DNA from: Flavobacteriales bacterium
GTDB taxonomy: Bacteria > Bacteroidota > Bacteroidia > Flavobacteriales_E > Vicingaceae
NCBI GenBank assembly: GCA_029262875.1
Contig: JAJCYO010000162.1
Span: 1-55,752, forward strand
Reading direction: 5' to 3'
DNA: 55,752 nt
The position numbers and the translations under genes are program-made. The first letter of the stretch is position 1. Each line of letters opens with the position of its first letter. The notes below the pieces were generated by a model. It was not told the origin of the DNA and did no database searches. It was given only the letters and a program-made list of their open reading frames with translations. Of the stretch, positions 8,191 through 16,161 are shown one piece after another.

Positions 8191-9882
8191 TCAAATGGAT
8201 TTTTCCAATGAAATTTCATACATCCACATATTTTTTAATTCTTTAGCAATATATTCTTTACTTCCTAAATCCTTACTGTTTTCACTTTCAATAGATCTGT
8301 CATTATTAAGTGACATAGTGTAAGGGTCAACAGTAATATCCATAGAAGTACCATGAGCCACATTGCTTACCAACCTGAAAATTTCTGCAGCAACATGTTC
8401 CAATAACTCCATGTTTTCAATTAGCTTACGTTGAAGTTCTTCCGTATCAACTTGTTTTTCGACAATATCTTCTTGTAAAGTTTTCATAAAGTCTAAATCA
8501 AAGGGATCAATATACCTGTCTGTGATGTCGGCTTTATCATAGGGCTCCCAATCTTTAAAGAGACGCTGCATTTGTATACTGATTTCACCGTATTTATTCA
8601 TTAATGCAGTTGGTCCTGCAACGGCTTCTTTCATTAATTCTAAATTGGTCAGTCCATTATTTATAAATAGTAAGCAATTTACTCCCCAATAAGCTGCCCA
8701 ATCCCAAATTATTTTAGTAACCATTATTTGAGTGCTACCCCAAAGCGGATATTGATTAACATACAATGGCATCCAATTGTCGTAGAGTGCACGAAACACT
8801 TGTGCATGGAATTTCGTTCTGTAAAATACATCTTCACCTTTAAGGTCTCGTTGAATTAAATCTGCAGTAAGCGTATTGGCGATAGAGATAAAATCAGTTC
8901 CTGGTGAATAAAATGGGTCACCAAATAAACCTGATTCTCCACACACTGTCCAACGATCAGTTGAGAAAGTTTCTTGAGAAGCATGTGCAAAATGTTTCAT
9001 CAATTTAAAATCCAAAATTTTATCATGAAGTTCATCTAAAATTTCTCCAAATTGAGGTTCGTTCTTAGAAATCCATGCCAATGACTTTTCTAATGTATTG
9101 TAATCTTTAAAGTCGTGAATAGCTTGGTCAGCAACAATTCCAACACTAGTCCTGTCTCCAACTAAAGGGATTATCCATACCCAATACCCTTTGTCCATAA
9201 GGTGCACGGTGCTAAAATGACGTAAACCATCTTTTACATAAGAATGCCATTTTGCATCGTCTGACCATGTGTCTATGTCAATCTTATAATCGACTCTAAA
9301 CCAAGATGAATTAATATTATGATCAATTGATTCTGCAAAATTTAACTTTCGTTTCATGAAACTTGCTCGACCAGTGGCATCTACTGCCCACCTTGTATTT
9401 ACCGTTGTTGACTTTCCATCAACAGCATAAGTTACTTGATGTGTTTCATCATTAATGTCAACATTTTCGACTTTAGCGCCTAATAAGACATCGTTACCTA
9501 TTTTTCTTGACATTCCAACTAAATCATTTTCAAAAACGCCCCTATCAATTTGATGACTTGGAACAGGTAAAAATTCCTTTGGACCAAGTTCTACTCTCTT
9601 GTGGATTTCATCCTTATGTTTAGGAGATAAGAAAAAACGCAGCCCATGCTTAGGTAATTGGTCAGCATCTAAATAATCTTTGAGATTTAACACTTCTCTC
9701 ATATAATGGGTTCCCAATTCTACAGAGGATTCCCCTACTTTAAAAGCTGCTTCGGGAGCAGAATCATCACGTTTTTCCAATACCAAAACCTTAATGTCTG
9801 GGTTGTCTTGTTTCAATTGTAAAGAGAGTGTTAGGCCAGCTAATCCGCCACCTAAAATTGTTACGTCATATTGATTTTCCAT
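8191..9882 (-). CDS. flavin-dependent halogenase-like FAD oxidoreductase
   Basis: 563 residues. The N-terminal FAD-binding motif GGGLAG is at residues 11-16, in a strand-turn-helix context ending VLVLEKRDD. FKVGESSVELG (47-57) matches the GES segment of the Trp_halogenase family. A KxGxxF motif (KHGLRF, 78-83) supplies the lysine position used in phenolic-type members. WVWIIP (234-239) fits WxWxIP exactly, and GDPFYSPGTDF (321-331) matches the second FAD contact. Family members halogenate aromatic substrates or act as related oxygenases, so chlorination or bromination here is plausible but unproven. There is no signal peptide. It lies 33 nt after the esterase and 129 nt before the LolA-like gene, in a co-directional run. 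Confidence 0.82.
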   Translation of the reverse strand: MENQYDVTILGGGLAGLTLSLQLKQDNPDIKVLVLEKRDDSAPEAAFKVGESSVELGTHYMREVLNLKDYLDADQLPKHGLRFFLSPKHKDEIHKRVELGPKEFLPVPSHQIDRGVFENDLVGMSRKIGNDVLLGAKVENVDINDETHQVTYAVDGKSTTVNTRWAVDATGRASFMKRKLNFAESIDHNINSSWFRVDYKIDIDTWSDDAKWHSYVKDGLRHFSTVHLMDKGYWVWIIPLVGDRTSVGIVADQAIHDFKDYNTLEKSLAWISKNEPQFGEILDELHDKILDFKLMKHFAHASQETFSTDRWTVCGESGLFGDPFYSPGTDFISIANTLTADLIQRDLKGEDVFYRTKFHAQVFRALYDNWMPLYVNQYPLWGSTQIMVTKIIWDWAAYWGVNCLLFINNGLTNLELMKEAVAGPTALMNKYGEISIQMQRLFKDWEPYDKADITDRYIDPFDLDFMKTLQEDIVEKQVDTEELQRKLIENMELLEHVAAEIFRLVSNVAHGTSMDITVDPYTMSLNNDRSIESENSKDLGSKEYIAKELKNMWMYEISLEKSI

Positions 9883-9915
9883 TGTCTTGTTTTGTGAGTC
9901 GAAAGGTAATCATTT

Positions 9916-10800
9916 TCAATTTATAAGACCAAAAAAATCAGCTATCCAAAAGGTAGAATGAAAATCAATGTCTTTGGTGTGAACCCCTGACTTGCCACCA
10001 TGTCTGATACTTTCTCCTGGATCAATTAAAACTTTATGCCCTGTATTTTTGATGTTAAGCATTACGATTTTTAGTTCTTTTTTTGAATTGTAATAAGATC
10101 TCGTTTTTAACAAGCTGTTTTCCATAAAGTTGTCTGTTACTTTAAAGTTTGTGGAATCCATCTTATTTTTTTTAACCCATTGGGCCAACACTTTTTCTCC
10201 CATTTTAGGATTGGTAACATTATCTTCATCTCCTTGCACGATAACAATCCTTGGAACAATTTTAGCTGTTTCGTTGAGTCCATCAAATAATGTAGGAGGC
10301 GCAGCCAATAAGGCTCCTGCATTAAACGTTTCCGGGTAAGCATTTAACAAAACATTACTCATTCCTGCTCCTGCTGACATTCCAGTAATAAATATTTTTG
10401 ATTGATCAACGTTGTATTCGTTAATAGAATAGGTAACCATATTTTTTATCGAAGCAACTTCACCTTTGTCTTTTTTAGCCTTCATGCCAATGAAAAAATT
10501 AAAGCATTTGCTTATGTTATTGAGCATTCGTTGTTCAGGGTAAAGTACAATAAAACCTAAAGAATCTGCTAATTTATTCCACCCTGTGGCTTCCCCAATA
10601 CTTTTTGCTGATTGAGTGCATCCGTGCAAAACTAAAACCAATGGTGGGTTTTTAGATTTATCTATTTTTTTTGGGACATGTAAATACATTTTTAACATAC
10701 CAGGGTTATCACCAAACTTCTTTATGTTTTTTAATGATTGACCAAATATAAAGCTGGAACCGAATAGAAGAGCGAATAGTATTGAATATTTATTTTTCAT
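9916..10800 (-). CDS. secreted PHB-depolymerase-family esterase (alpha/beta hydrolase)
   Basis: 294 residues from the ATG at 10800, where a clear signal peptide starts (MKNKYSILFALLFGSSFIFGQ). An ATG at 10806 would add two residues. LVLVLHGCTQSA gives the oxyanion-hole HGC. SKCFNFF is the aromatic/cysteine patch of the Esterase_PHB/LpqC family. ITGMSAGAGMSNVL holds the nucleophile serine in GMSAG, VQGDEDNVTNP carries the acid residue, and a late His (GHKV) completes the triad. It would hydrolyse an ester in the periplasm or outside the cell. The start overlaps rsmI by 11 nt and the halogenase-like gene follows after 33 nt. The substrate may be linked to the halogenase product or be unrelated. 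Confidence 0.8.
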   Translation of the reverse strand: MKNKYSILFALLFGSSFIFGQSLKNIKKFGDNPGMLKMYLHVPKKIDKSKNPPLVLVLHGCTQSAKSIGEATGWNKLADSLGFIVLYPEQRMLNNISKCFNFFIGMKAKKDKGEVASIKNMVTYSINEYNVDQSKIFITGMSAGAGMSNVLLNAYPETFNAGALLAAPPTLFDGLNETAKIVPRIVIVQGDEDNVTNPKMGEKVLAQWVKKNKMDSTNFKVTDNFMENSLLKTRSYYNSKKELKIVMLNIKNTGHKVLIDPGESIRHGGKSGVHTKDIDFHSTFWIADFFGLIN

Positions 10801-11461
10801 AACCATTTACAATGATGACGATTTCTCCCTTAAGGGTATTAGTTTCATAGTAATTTATTAGTTCAAGAACCGTGCCTCTGACATTTTCTTCATGCATTTT
10901 AGTGAGTTCTCTCGAAACTGAAACTCGTCTTCCCTCACCGAAATATTCCGCGAATTGTTTTAAGGTTTTCAATAATCGGTGTGGAGATTCATAAAAAACA
11001 ATTGTTCTGGTTTCTTCCGCTAAAAGCTTTAACCGTGTTTGCCTTCCTTTTTTGTGAGGCAAAAAACCTTCAAAAACAAATTTGTCACAGGGTAAACCAG
11101 AGTTAACCAAAGCAGGTACAAAAGCAGTTGCTCCAGGTAAACACTCTACGTCTATATCATTCTTAATACATTCTCGAACCAATAAAAATCCTGGGTCAGA
11201 AATTGCGGGTGTTCCTGCATCGCTAACCATTGCTATTGATTCTCCACTTTTAATGGTATCGATAATTCTTTCTAAAGTTTTATGTTCATTGTGTTGGTGG
11301 TGGGCCACTAATTTTTTATTGATTTCATAATGTTTTAAGAGTTTAGAGGTTTGCCGTGTATCTTCAGCAAGAATTACATCCACTTCTTTTAGAATTGTTA
11401 GCGCCCGTAAAGTAATGTCCTCTAAGTTGCCAATTGGTGTTGGTATGATGTATAGTTTCAT
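10790..11461 (-). CDS. rsmI: 16S rRNA (cytidine(1402)-2'-O)-methyltransferase RsmI
   Basis: 223 residues, the short form of the tetrapyrrole-methylase fold. The family start LYIIPTPIGNLEDITLRA is present, then ILAEDTRQTSKLLKHY, the SAM-site loop MVSDAGTPAISDPG and the segment ECLPGATAFVPALVNSGLP. It methylates the ribose of C1402 in the decoding centre of 16S rRNA. Its ATG overlaps the TGA of the DUF1702-like gene by 4 nt (ATGA), implying translational coupling, and its end overlaps the esterase start. RsmI at about 223-240 residues, lacking the C-terminal extension of the E. coli protein (about 286), is common in Bacteroidota. Confidence 0.95.
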   Translation of the reverse strand: MKLYIIPTPIGNLEDITLRALTILKEVDVILAEDTRQTSKLLKHYEINKKLVAHHQHNEHKTLERIIDTIKSGESIAMVSDAGTPAISDPGFLLVRECIKNDIDVECLPGATAFVPALVNSGLPCDKFVFEGFLPHKKGRQTRLKLLAEETRTIVFYESPHRLLKTLKQFAEYFGEGRRVSVSRELTKMHEENVRGTVLELINYYETNTLKGEIVIIVNGYEK

Positions 11462-12300
11462 ATGGAATGCTCTATATTTTTAATCCAATCAAAATAGATG
11501 GTTTCGGGTGATGAACTTAACTCTTTCTCCAATAGATTTAATTTTTCATCTACTTCCGTAGTGCTTAACCCTAAAATAAATTGACAAATATTTTCAGTGT
11601 CAATTGATACTGCATCGGCCTTTTCTTTGGTTTGACTTCCTATTGCAATACCAGATTTAAAAGCATTTATGTGTTTGCCCGAATTTTGAATTAGTTTTTC
11701 TAAAACGGTAGTTTCTATACCTCCAACATAAGCAACAGCAACACCAATCCCACGCCACATATCAAAATGTCTTGTTTCTGGAAAAATCTCAAAGAATCGA
11801 ATTAATTTTTCGGGTTCACCCTGTGCAAGGTACCAAAAACTCCTTCCTAAACCTTGATTATAAGCCCTAATGCTCAAATCATCTAAATTCTCTGGAATTT
11901 GTTGCATTCTAACCGCTTGTCGTCTTTTAAATTTCCCATCATAATAAGCAAACCCATCAATAATCCTATATTTTAGCATCGGTTCGAGGTTATCTAAATA
12001 ATCGGAAACATCTAAATTTAACTCAGATAGAGCCCATCCTAAGCCAACATGTACTTGCGTTGCATGCTTTAATCCATGTTTTTGATAGAAGTTGCTCCAA
12101 ATGTCTAACGTATTGTTATTTTGAATGCTTTTGATGGCTATTCCCATAGAAGCGGCTTCATAAGCAATAGAAATAAACGCTGCATCGTTATTTAACAATA
12201 AGTTGTTTAGTTCATCAAAATCAGTAATGGACAAGGCTTTTTCCTTCGAATCTATAAATATAGATTGAATAAGAGCCATTTTATCCATTACAGTTGCCAT
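11458..12300 (-). CDS. DUF1702-like protein
   Basis: 280 residues without a signal peptide or TM helix. Visible segments are GLGWALSELNL, YRIIDGFAYYDGKF, IRAYNQGLGRSFWYLAQG, FPETRHFDMWRGIGVAVAYVGG and AFKSGIAIGSQTK. The run of a QGxGRSxWF-like motif, then DxWxGxGxAxAYxGG, then a Gly-rich helix is what I recall for DUF1702 (PF08012), known chiefly as an accessory protein in enediyne gene clusters and also present in other phyla. Biochemical function is unknown. No polyketide synthase is in the window. It is the first gene of a nine-gene minus-strand run that includes a halogenase-like enzyme and an export system. The family call needs an HMM search. Confidence 0.6.
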   Translation of the reverse strand: MATVMDKMALIQSIFIDSKEKALSITDFDELNNLLLNNDAAFISIAYEAASMGIAIKSIQNNNTLDIWSNFYQKHGLKHATQVHVGLGWALSELNLDVSDYLDNLEPMLKYRIIDGFAYYDGKFKRRQAVRMQQIPENLDDLSIRAYNQGLGRSFWYLAQGEPEKLIRFFEIFPETRHFDMWRGIGVAVAYVGGIETTVLEKLIQNSGKHINAFKSGIAIGSQTKEKADAVSIDTENICQFILGLSTTEVDEKLNLLEKELSSSPETIYFDWIKNIEHSI

Positions 12301-12381
12301 TATAATTTTCTTATTTTAAGAATGAAAATCAAAGTTAAAAATAAACTGGTAGATGGATTTGTTTAACTTTATATTTATTGA

Positions 12382-12411
12382 TGCAACCTTTTTGCGTCAA
12401 ATAACATCTTA
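12382..12411 (+). promoter_or_regulatory. candidate ECF-type promoter of the sigma factor gene
   Basis: TGCAACC (12382-12388) resembles the AAC-containing -35 element of ECF sigma promoters. After a 16-nt spacer, CATCTTA (12405-12411) resembles the CGTC-type -10. The start codon follows at 12424. The spacing fits ECF promoters, suggesting autoregulation. The element also overlaps an imperfect inverted repeat (12380-12398). Confidence 0.35.
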
Positions 12412-12423
12412 ACACTGAATAGA

Positions 12424-12966
12424 ATGAAAATGAACGAAGAGCAACTGGTCAACAAGTGTCTTGAAAAGGACACCCTTGCTCAGAAGCAATTGTTCGAGTA
12501 TTATTCTAAAAGAATGATGGGAGTATGTTTAAGGTACTCCAAAGATTCGGAAGAGGCGCAAGATGTTTTACAAATGGGGTTTATCAAAGTCTTTGAAAAG
12601 TTAGACATGTATAACCACAATGGTTCTTTGGAAGGTTGGATTAGAAAAATTATTGTAAATACTGCTTTAGACAATATTCGGAAAAATAAAAAAATGATGA
12701 ATAATGTTGAAATAGACAAAGTGGATTATCAATTACACAATTACAACGAAAATGCTATTGATGCGTTGTCGGCACAAGATTTACTTAAGGTAATTCAAAA
12801 TATGCCAACAGGATTCAAGACAGTGTTTAATATGTATGTGATTGAAGGGTATTCGCACAAAGAGATTGCAGCGGAACTTAATATTTCAGTAAATACTTCT
12901 AAATCACAATTCTCAAGAGCAAGGGCATATTTGCAAAAGATATTATTAAAAGAAAAAGTTATATAA
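12424..12966 (+). CDS. ECF RNA polymerase sigma factor
   Basis: 180 residues. Sigma region 2 (about 20-90) includes QKQLFEYYSKRMMGVCLRYSKDSEEAQDVLQMGFIKVFEKL and GWIRKIIVNTALDNIRKNKK. Region 4 (about 120-175) has GFKTVFNMYVIEGYSHKEIAAELNISVNTSKSQFSRARAYLQK, a helix-turn-helix for -35 recognition. It lacks region 3, as expected for ECF factors. A second ATG two codons in is an equally possible start. The next gene begins 1 nt after its stop and encodes a membrane protein with a short cytoplasmic N-terminus, the usual arrangement for a sigma/anti-sigma pair. Confidence 0.93.
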   Translation: MKMNEEQLVNKCLEKDTLAQKQLFEYYSKRMMGVCLRYSKDSEEAQDVLQMGFIKVFEKLDMYNHNGSLEGWIRKIIVNTALDNIRKNKKMMNNVEIDKVDYQLHNYNENAIDALSAQDLLKVIQNMPTGFKTVFNMYVIEGYSHKEIAAELNISVNTSKSQFSRARAYLQKILLKEKVI

Positions 12967-12967
12967 A

Positions 12968-14095
12968 TTGAAAGACGGATTAGAAAACATAGACGAAATT
13001 TTTAAACAAGCATTTGACGGGTTTGAAGCTAATGTTGATCCAAGTGTATGGACCAATGTTGAGAATTCAATTTCTTCAGGTTCAGGGGTTAGTTCAACTC
13101 CACAAGTTGACCCATCTACAGTGGCTGGTTTTGCAGGAAAATCGTTGGCAATAAAAATGATTGCTGGAGCTGCGATACTTGGTACGGTTGCTACTTCTGC
13201 TTATTTTATTCCTAATCTTTTTGAAGAAGAAACAACAATTGCGGAAAACGTTGTTGCTGATGAGCATGTTATTGAAGCAGCTGAAGAACCAGTACTTACA
13301 ATTATTGAGGAGAATAATGTGGTTATAGATAATGATGTTGTGGACGAAAAAGAAATCGTTTCTGACCATAATCTTGCCGTTGAACCTAATAAATTAGAAC
13401 GTCAAGGAAATACAAATACAACAAATGGCAATGAAAATTCTGCTCAACAAGATGAACAAGGTTTTGCTGCTGCCGTTACACCTGAAGATCCAATAAAGAA
13501 TTCTGTTGTTGTAAAACCTGCACCTAAATTAATTAAACCTATTAAGGTAGAAGAATTAACTAAATTAGCTGTTAATATAAATGTTGATGCGAGTAAAGGT
13601 AAAGCACCATTTACTGTTCAGTTTGATGCATTGGGTAATTCCGAACAATATTTTTGGGATTTTAACAATGATGGATCTGATGAATCTAGCGAGGAGTCTC
13701 CAGTATATGTATTCTCAGAAGAAGGTACGTATACGGTAAAGTTAACAGGAATAGATACAGAAGGGAATAGTAAGGTAGCTTACACTAGAATTATTGTGGA
13801 GAAAGATTACAGCTCTTCTATACAAACACCATTACAGAATGTGATTTCGCCTAATGGGGATAGTGAAAATGATATTCTTAAGGTTAGAGGAAAAAACATA
13901 AGTAAGATTCAAGTACAAATTGTTGATAGCAAAGGGAAACCAGTTTATTTTATGAATTCTTTAGATGATGTATGGGATGGTAGAGATCAAAGTGGTAACC
14001 TATTGATTCAGGGGCAGTATTACATGACCGTTATTGCCATAGGGAAAGATGGTGTTAGACATATAAAGAAAACTGTCATCAATTTGTTCAATTAG
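12968..14095 (+). CDS. putative membrane-anchored anti-sigma-type protein with PKD and CHU_C-like domains
   Basis: 375 residues from a TTG start 1 nt after the sigma factor stop. The N-terminal 55 residues (IDEIFKQAFDGFEANVDPSVW) resemble the cytoplasmic anti-sigma segment common in Bacteroidota. One TM helix lies at about 57-80 (MIAGAAILGTVATSAYF). A low-complexity acidic linker follows (about 85-195). A PKD-like domain (about 205-275) has APFTVQFDA, FWDFNNDGSDE and YTVKLTGID. The C-terminus (about 283-375) resembles the gliding-motility-associated CHU_C domain: ISPNGDSEND, VDSKGKPVY, DDVWDGRDQSGN, GQYYMTV. There is no cleavable signal peptide. A sensor whose periplasmic domains regulate the coupled sigma factor is inferred. 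Confidence 0.7.
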   Translation: MKDGLENIDEIFKQAFDGFEANVDPSVWTNVENSISSGSGVSSTPQVDPSTVAGFAGKSLAIKMIAGAAILGTVATSAYFIPNLFEEETTIAENVVADEHVIEAAEEPVLTIIEENNVVIDNDVVDEKEIVSDHNLAVEPNKLERQGNTNTTNGNENSAQQDEQGFAAAVTPEDPIKNSVVVKPAPKLIKPIKVEELTKLAVNINVDASKGKAPFTVQFDALGNSEQYFWDFNNDGSDESSEESPVYVFSEEGTYTVKLTGIDTEGNSKVAYTRIIVEKDYSSSIQTPLQNVISPNGDSENDILKVRGKNISKIQVQIVDSKGKPVYFMNSLDDVWDGRDQSGNLLIQGQYYMTVIAIGKDGVRHIKKTVINLFN

Positions 14096-14193
14096 AATCG
14101 GTTTTCGTTAAATCTTGTTAATACTTTCATTTCCACTATAATTTCAACAATATCTTGTTTGTTAAACAGTTCATTTCATTGATAAATATTGAC

Positions 14194-14201
14194 TATCTTT
14201 G
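14194..14201 (+). promoter_or_regulatory. -7 box upstream of dxs
   Basis: TATCTTTG is an exact match to TAnnTTTG, 20 nt before the dxs ATG at 14222. A TTG at 14179-14181 is only 12 nt upstream, so the -33 element is weak. It implies that dxs starts its own transcript. Confidence 0.5.
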
Positions 14202-14221
14202 TAAGGTAATAATCTGATTGC

Positions 14222-16153
14222 ATGACTGATTACAAAACAGGAAAGCTACTACAGCAAATAAATATTCCACAAGACTTAAGAGATAAAATTTCTGAAGACG
14301 ATTTACCACAATTGTGCGAAGAGTTAAGAGATTTTATTGTTGACGTAGTTTCTCAAAAAGGGGGGCACTTTGGTGCGAGTTTGGGTGTTGTAGAGTTAAC
14401 GGTAGCGTTGCATTATGTTTTTAATACTCCAGATGATAGATTGGTATGGGATGTTGGCCATCAAGCCTATGGCCATAAAATACTTACTGGTCGAAGAGCG
14501 CAATTTCATACCAATAGAATTTATAAAGGAATAAGTGGTTTCCCAAAACCATCGGAGAGTGAGTATGATGCTTTTGCGGTAGGACATTCATCTACGTCCA
14601 TTTCAGCAGCATTAGGAATGGCTGTGGCCTCTCAATATAAAAAAGAAGATAGACAACATGTTGCTATAATTGGTGATGGTTCTATGACTGCAGGAATGGC
14701 TTTTGAGGGGATGAACCATGGAGGAGTAGAGAATACGAACCTGTTAATTGTATTGAATGACAATTGCATGGCAATTGATCCAAATGTAGGAGCACTAAAA
14801 GATTATTTAACGGACATAACAACTTCCCATACCTACAATAAAGTAAAAGATGAAGTATGGCATTTATTAGGAAAAGTTAGCAAGTTTGGGCCTAATGCTC
14901 AGGCAATTGTCCAAAAAATTGAAAATGGGATAAAGTCTACACTATTAAAGCAAAGTAACTTATTTGAATCGTTAAATTTCAGGTATTTTGGACCTGTTGA
15001 CGGCCATGATGTAAATTACATGGCAAAAGTGTTGGAAGATTTAAAAGATATCCCAGGGCCAAAAATATTACACTGCATTACTGAAAAAGGGAAAGGTTAT
15101 AAACCTGCTGAATCGGGAGATACTACAAAATGGCATGCACCAGGCTTATTTAATAAGGATACGGGGGAGATTATTAAAATAGCCCCAAAAAATCCAACAG
15201 CACCAAAATACCAAGATGTTTTTGGACATACGATAGTAGAGTTAGCCGAAAAAAATGATAAAATAGTTGGTGTTACACCAGCAATGCCATCTGGCTGCTC
15301 GCTAAACATTATGATGAAAGCTATGCCAGATAGGGCATTTGATGTAGGTATTGCTGAACAACATGCGGTTACATTTTCTGCAGGAATGGCCGCTCAAGGG
15401 TTAATTCCTTTTTGCAACATTTACTCATCTTTTATGCAACGAGCCTATGACCAGGTGATACATGATGTGGCGTTACAAAATTTACCAGTTGTTTTTTGTT
15501 TGGATAGAGGCGGGTTAGTTGGTGCTGATGGTTCAACACATCATGGAGCTTATGATTTGGCTTACTTTAGATGTATTCCTAACATGATTGTTTCTGCTCC
15601 AATGAATGAAGAAGAATTGAGAAACCTAATGTATACCGCTCAGGCTGAAAATAATGGGCCATTTTCTATCCGTTATCCAAGAGGAACAGGAGCAATGGTA
15701 GATTGGAAAACCCCTTTCAAAAAGATAAAAATTGGGACAGGAAGAAGGGTGAGAAACGGTGAAGATGTTGCTATACTGACGATTGGAGATATTGGAAATT
15801 ATGCTGTAAAAGCGTCAGAGATATTAGAAAAGCAAGGAATTAATGTAGCACATTACGATATGCGTTTTGTGAAACCGATTGATGAAATATTATTACACGA
15901 AGTTTTTGGTAAATTTAAAAAGGTAATTACAGTAGAAAATGGAACTATCATGGGAGGAATGGGAAGTGCTGTTTTGGAGTTTATGGCTGACAATAATTAC
16001 CAAGCTGAGGTAAAACGATTAGGAATACCTGATAAATTCATAGAACATGGAACTCAGCCAGAATTGTATGATGAGTGTCTCTTTGATGATAAAGCAATAG
16101 TTGCTACCGTAAAATCTCTATTAGAGTCACAAAAAAATAAAGCGTTAGCGTAG
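14222..16153 (+). CDS. dxs: 1-deoxy-D-xylulose-5-phosphate synthase
   Basis: 643 residues, normal for DXS. The N-terminal thiamine-diphosphate domain contains GGHFGASLGVVELTVALHYVF, DVGHQAYGHKILTGR and GDGSMTAGMAFEGMNH, with a GDG-N motif ending LNDNCMAIDP. The central pyrimidine-binding domain has FDVGIAEQHAVTFSAGMA (the activating Glu is in AEQH) and DRGGLVGADGSTHHGAYD. The transketolase C-terminal domain begins near residue 520. It condenses pyruvate and glyceraldehyde 3-phosphate, the first step of the MEP isoprenoid pathway, in the cytoplasm. The DAHP synthase gene follows after 8 nt, so both precursor-pathway genes are probably co-transcribed. Confidence 0.97.
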   Translation: MTDYKTGKLLQQINIPQDLRDKISEDDLPQLCEELRDFIVDVVSQKGGHFGASLGVVELTVALHYVFNTPDDRLVWDVGHQAYGHKILTGRRAQFHTNRIYKGISGFPKPSESEYDAFAVGHSSTSISAALGMAVASQYKKEDRQHVAIIGDGSMTAGMAFEGMNHGGVENTNLLIVLNDNCMAIDPNVGALKDYLTDITTSHTYNKVKDEVWHLLGKVSKFGPNAQAIVQKIENGIKSTLLKQSNLFESLNFRYFGPVDGHDVNYMAKVLEDLKDIPGPKILHCITEKGKGYKPAESGDTTKWHAPGLFNKDTGEIIKIAPKNPTAPKYQDVFGHTIVELAEKNDKIVGVTPAMPSGCSLNIMMKAMPDRAFDVGIAEQHAVTFSAGMAAQGLIPFCNIYSSFMQRAYDQVIHDVALQNLPVVFCLDRGGLVGADGSTHHGAYDLAYFRCIPNMIVSAPMNEEELRNLMYTAQAENNGPFSIRYPRGTGAMVDWKTPFKKIKIGTGRRVRNGEDVAILTIGDIGNYAVKASEILEKQGINVAHYDMRFVKPIDEILLHEVFGKFKKVITVENGTIMGGMGSAVLEFMADNNYQAEVKRLGIPDKFIEHGTQPELYDECLFDDKAIVATVKSLLESQKNKALA

Positions 16154-16161
16154 TTTGTTTA

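Noticed and set aside
11458-12300. Evidence for an enediyne polyketide cluster
   Set aside because: Only a DUF1702-like gene is present. No enediyne PKS, thioesterase or UnbV-type gene is in the window.
12380-12398. Inverted repeat before the sigma factor read as a terminator for the divergent side
   Set aside because: The stem is only 7 bp with a wobble, there is no T-run, and it lies between divergent starts.
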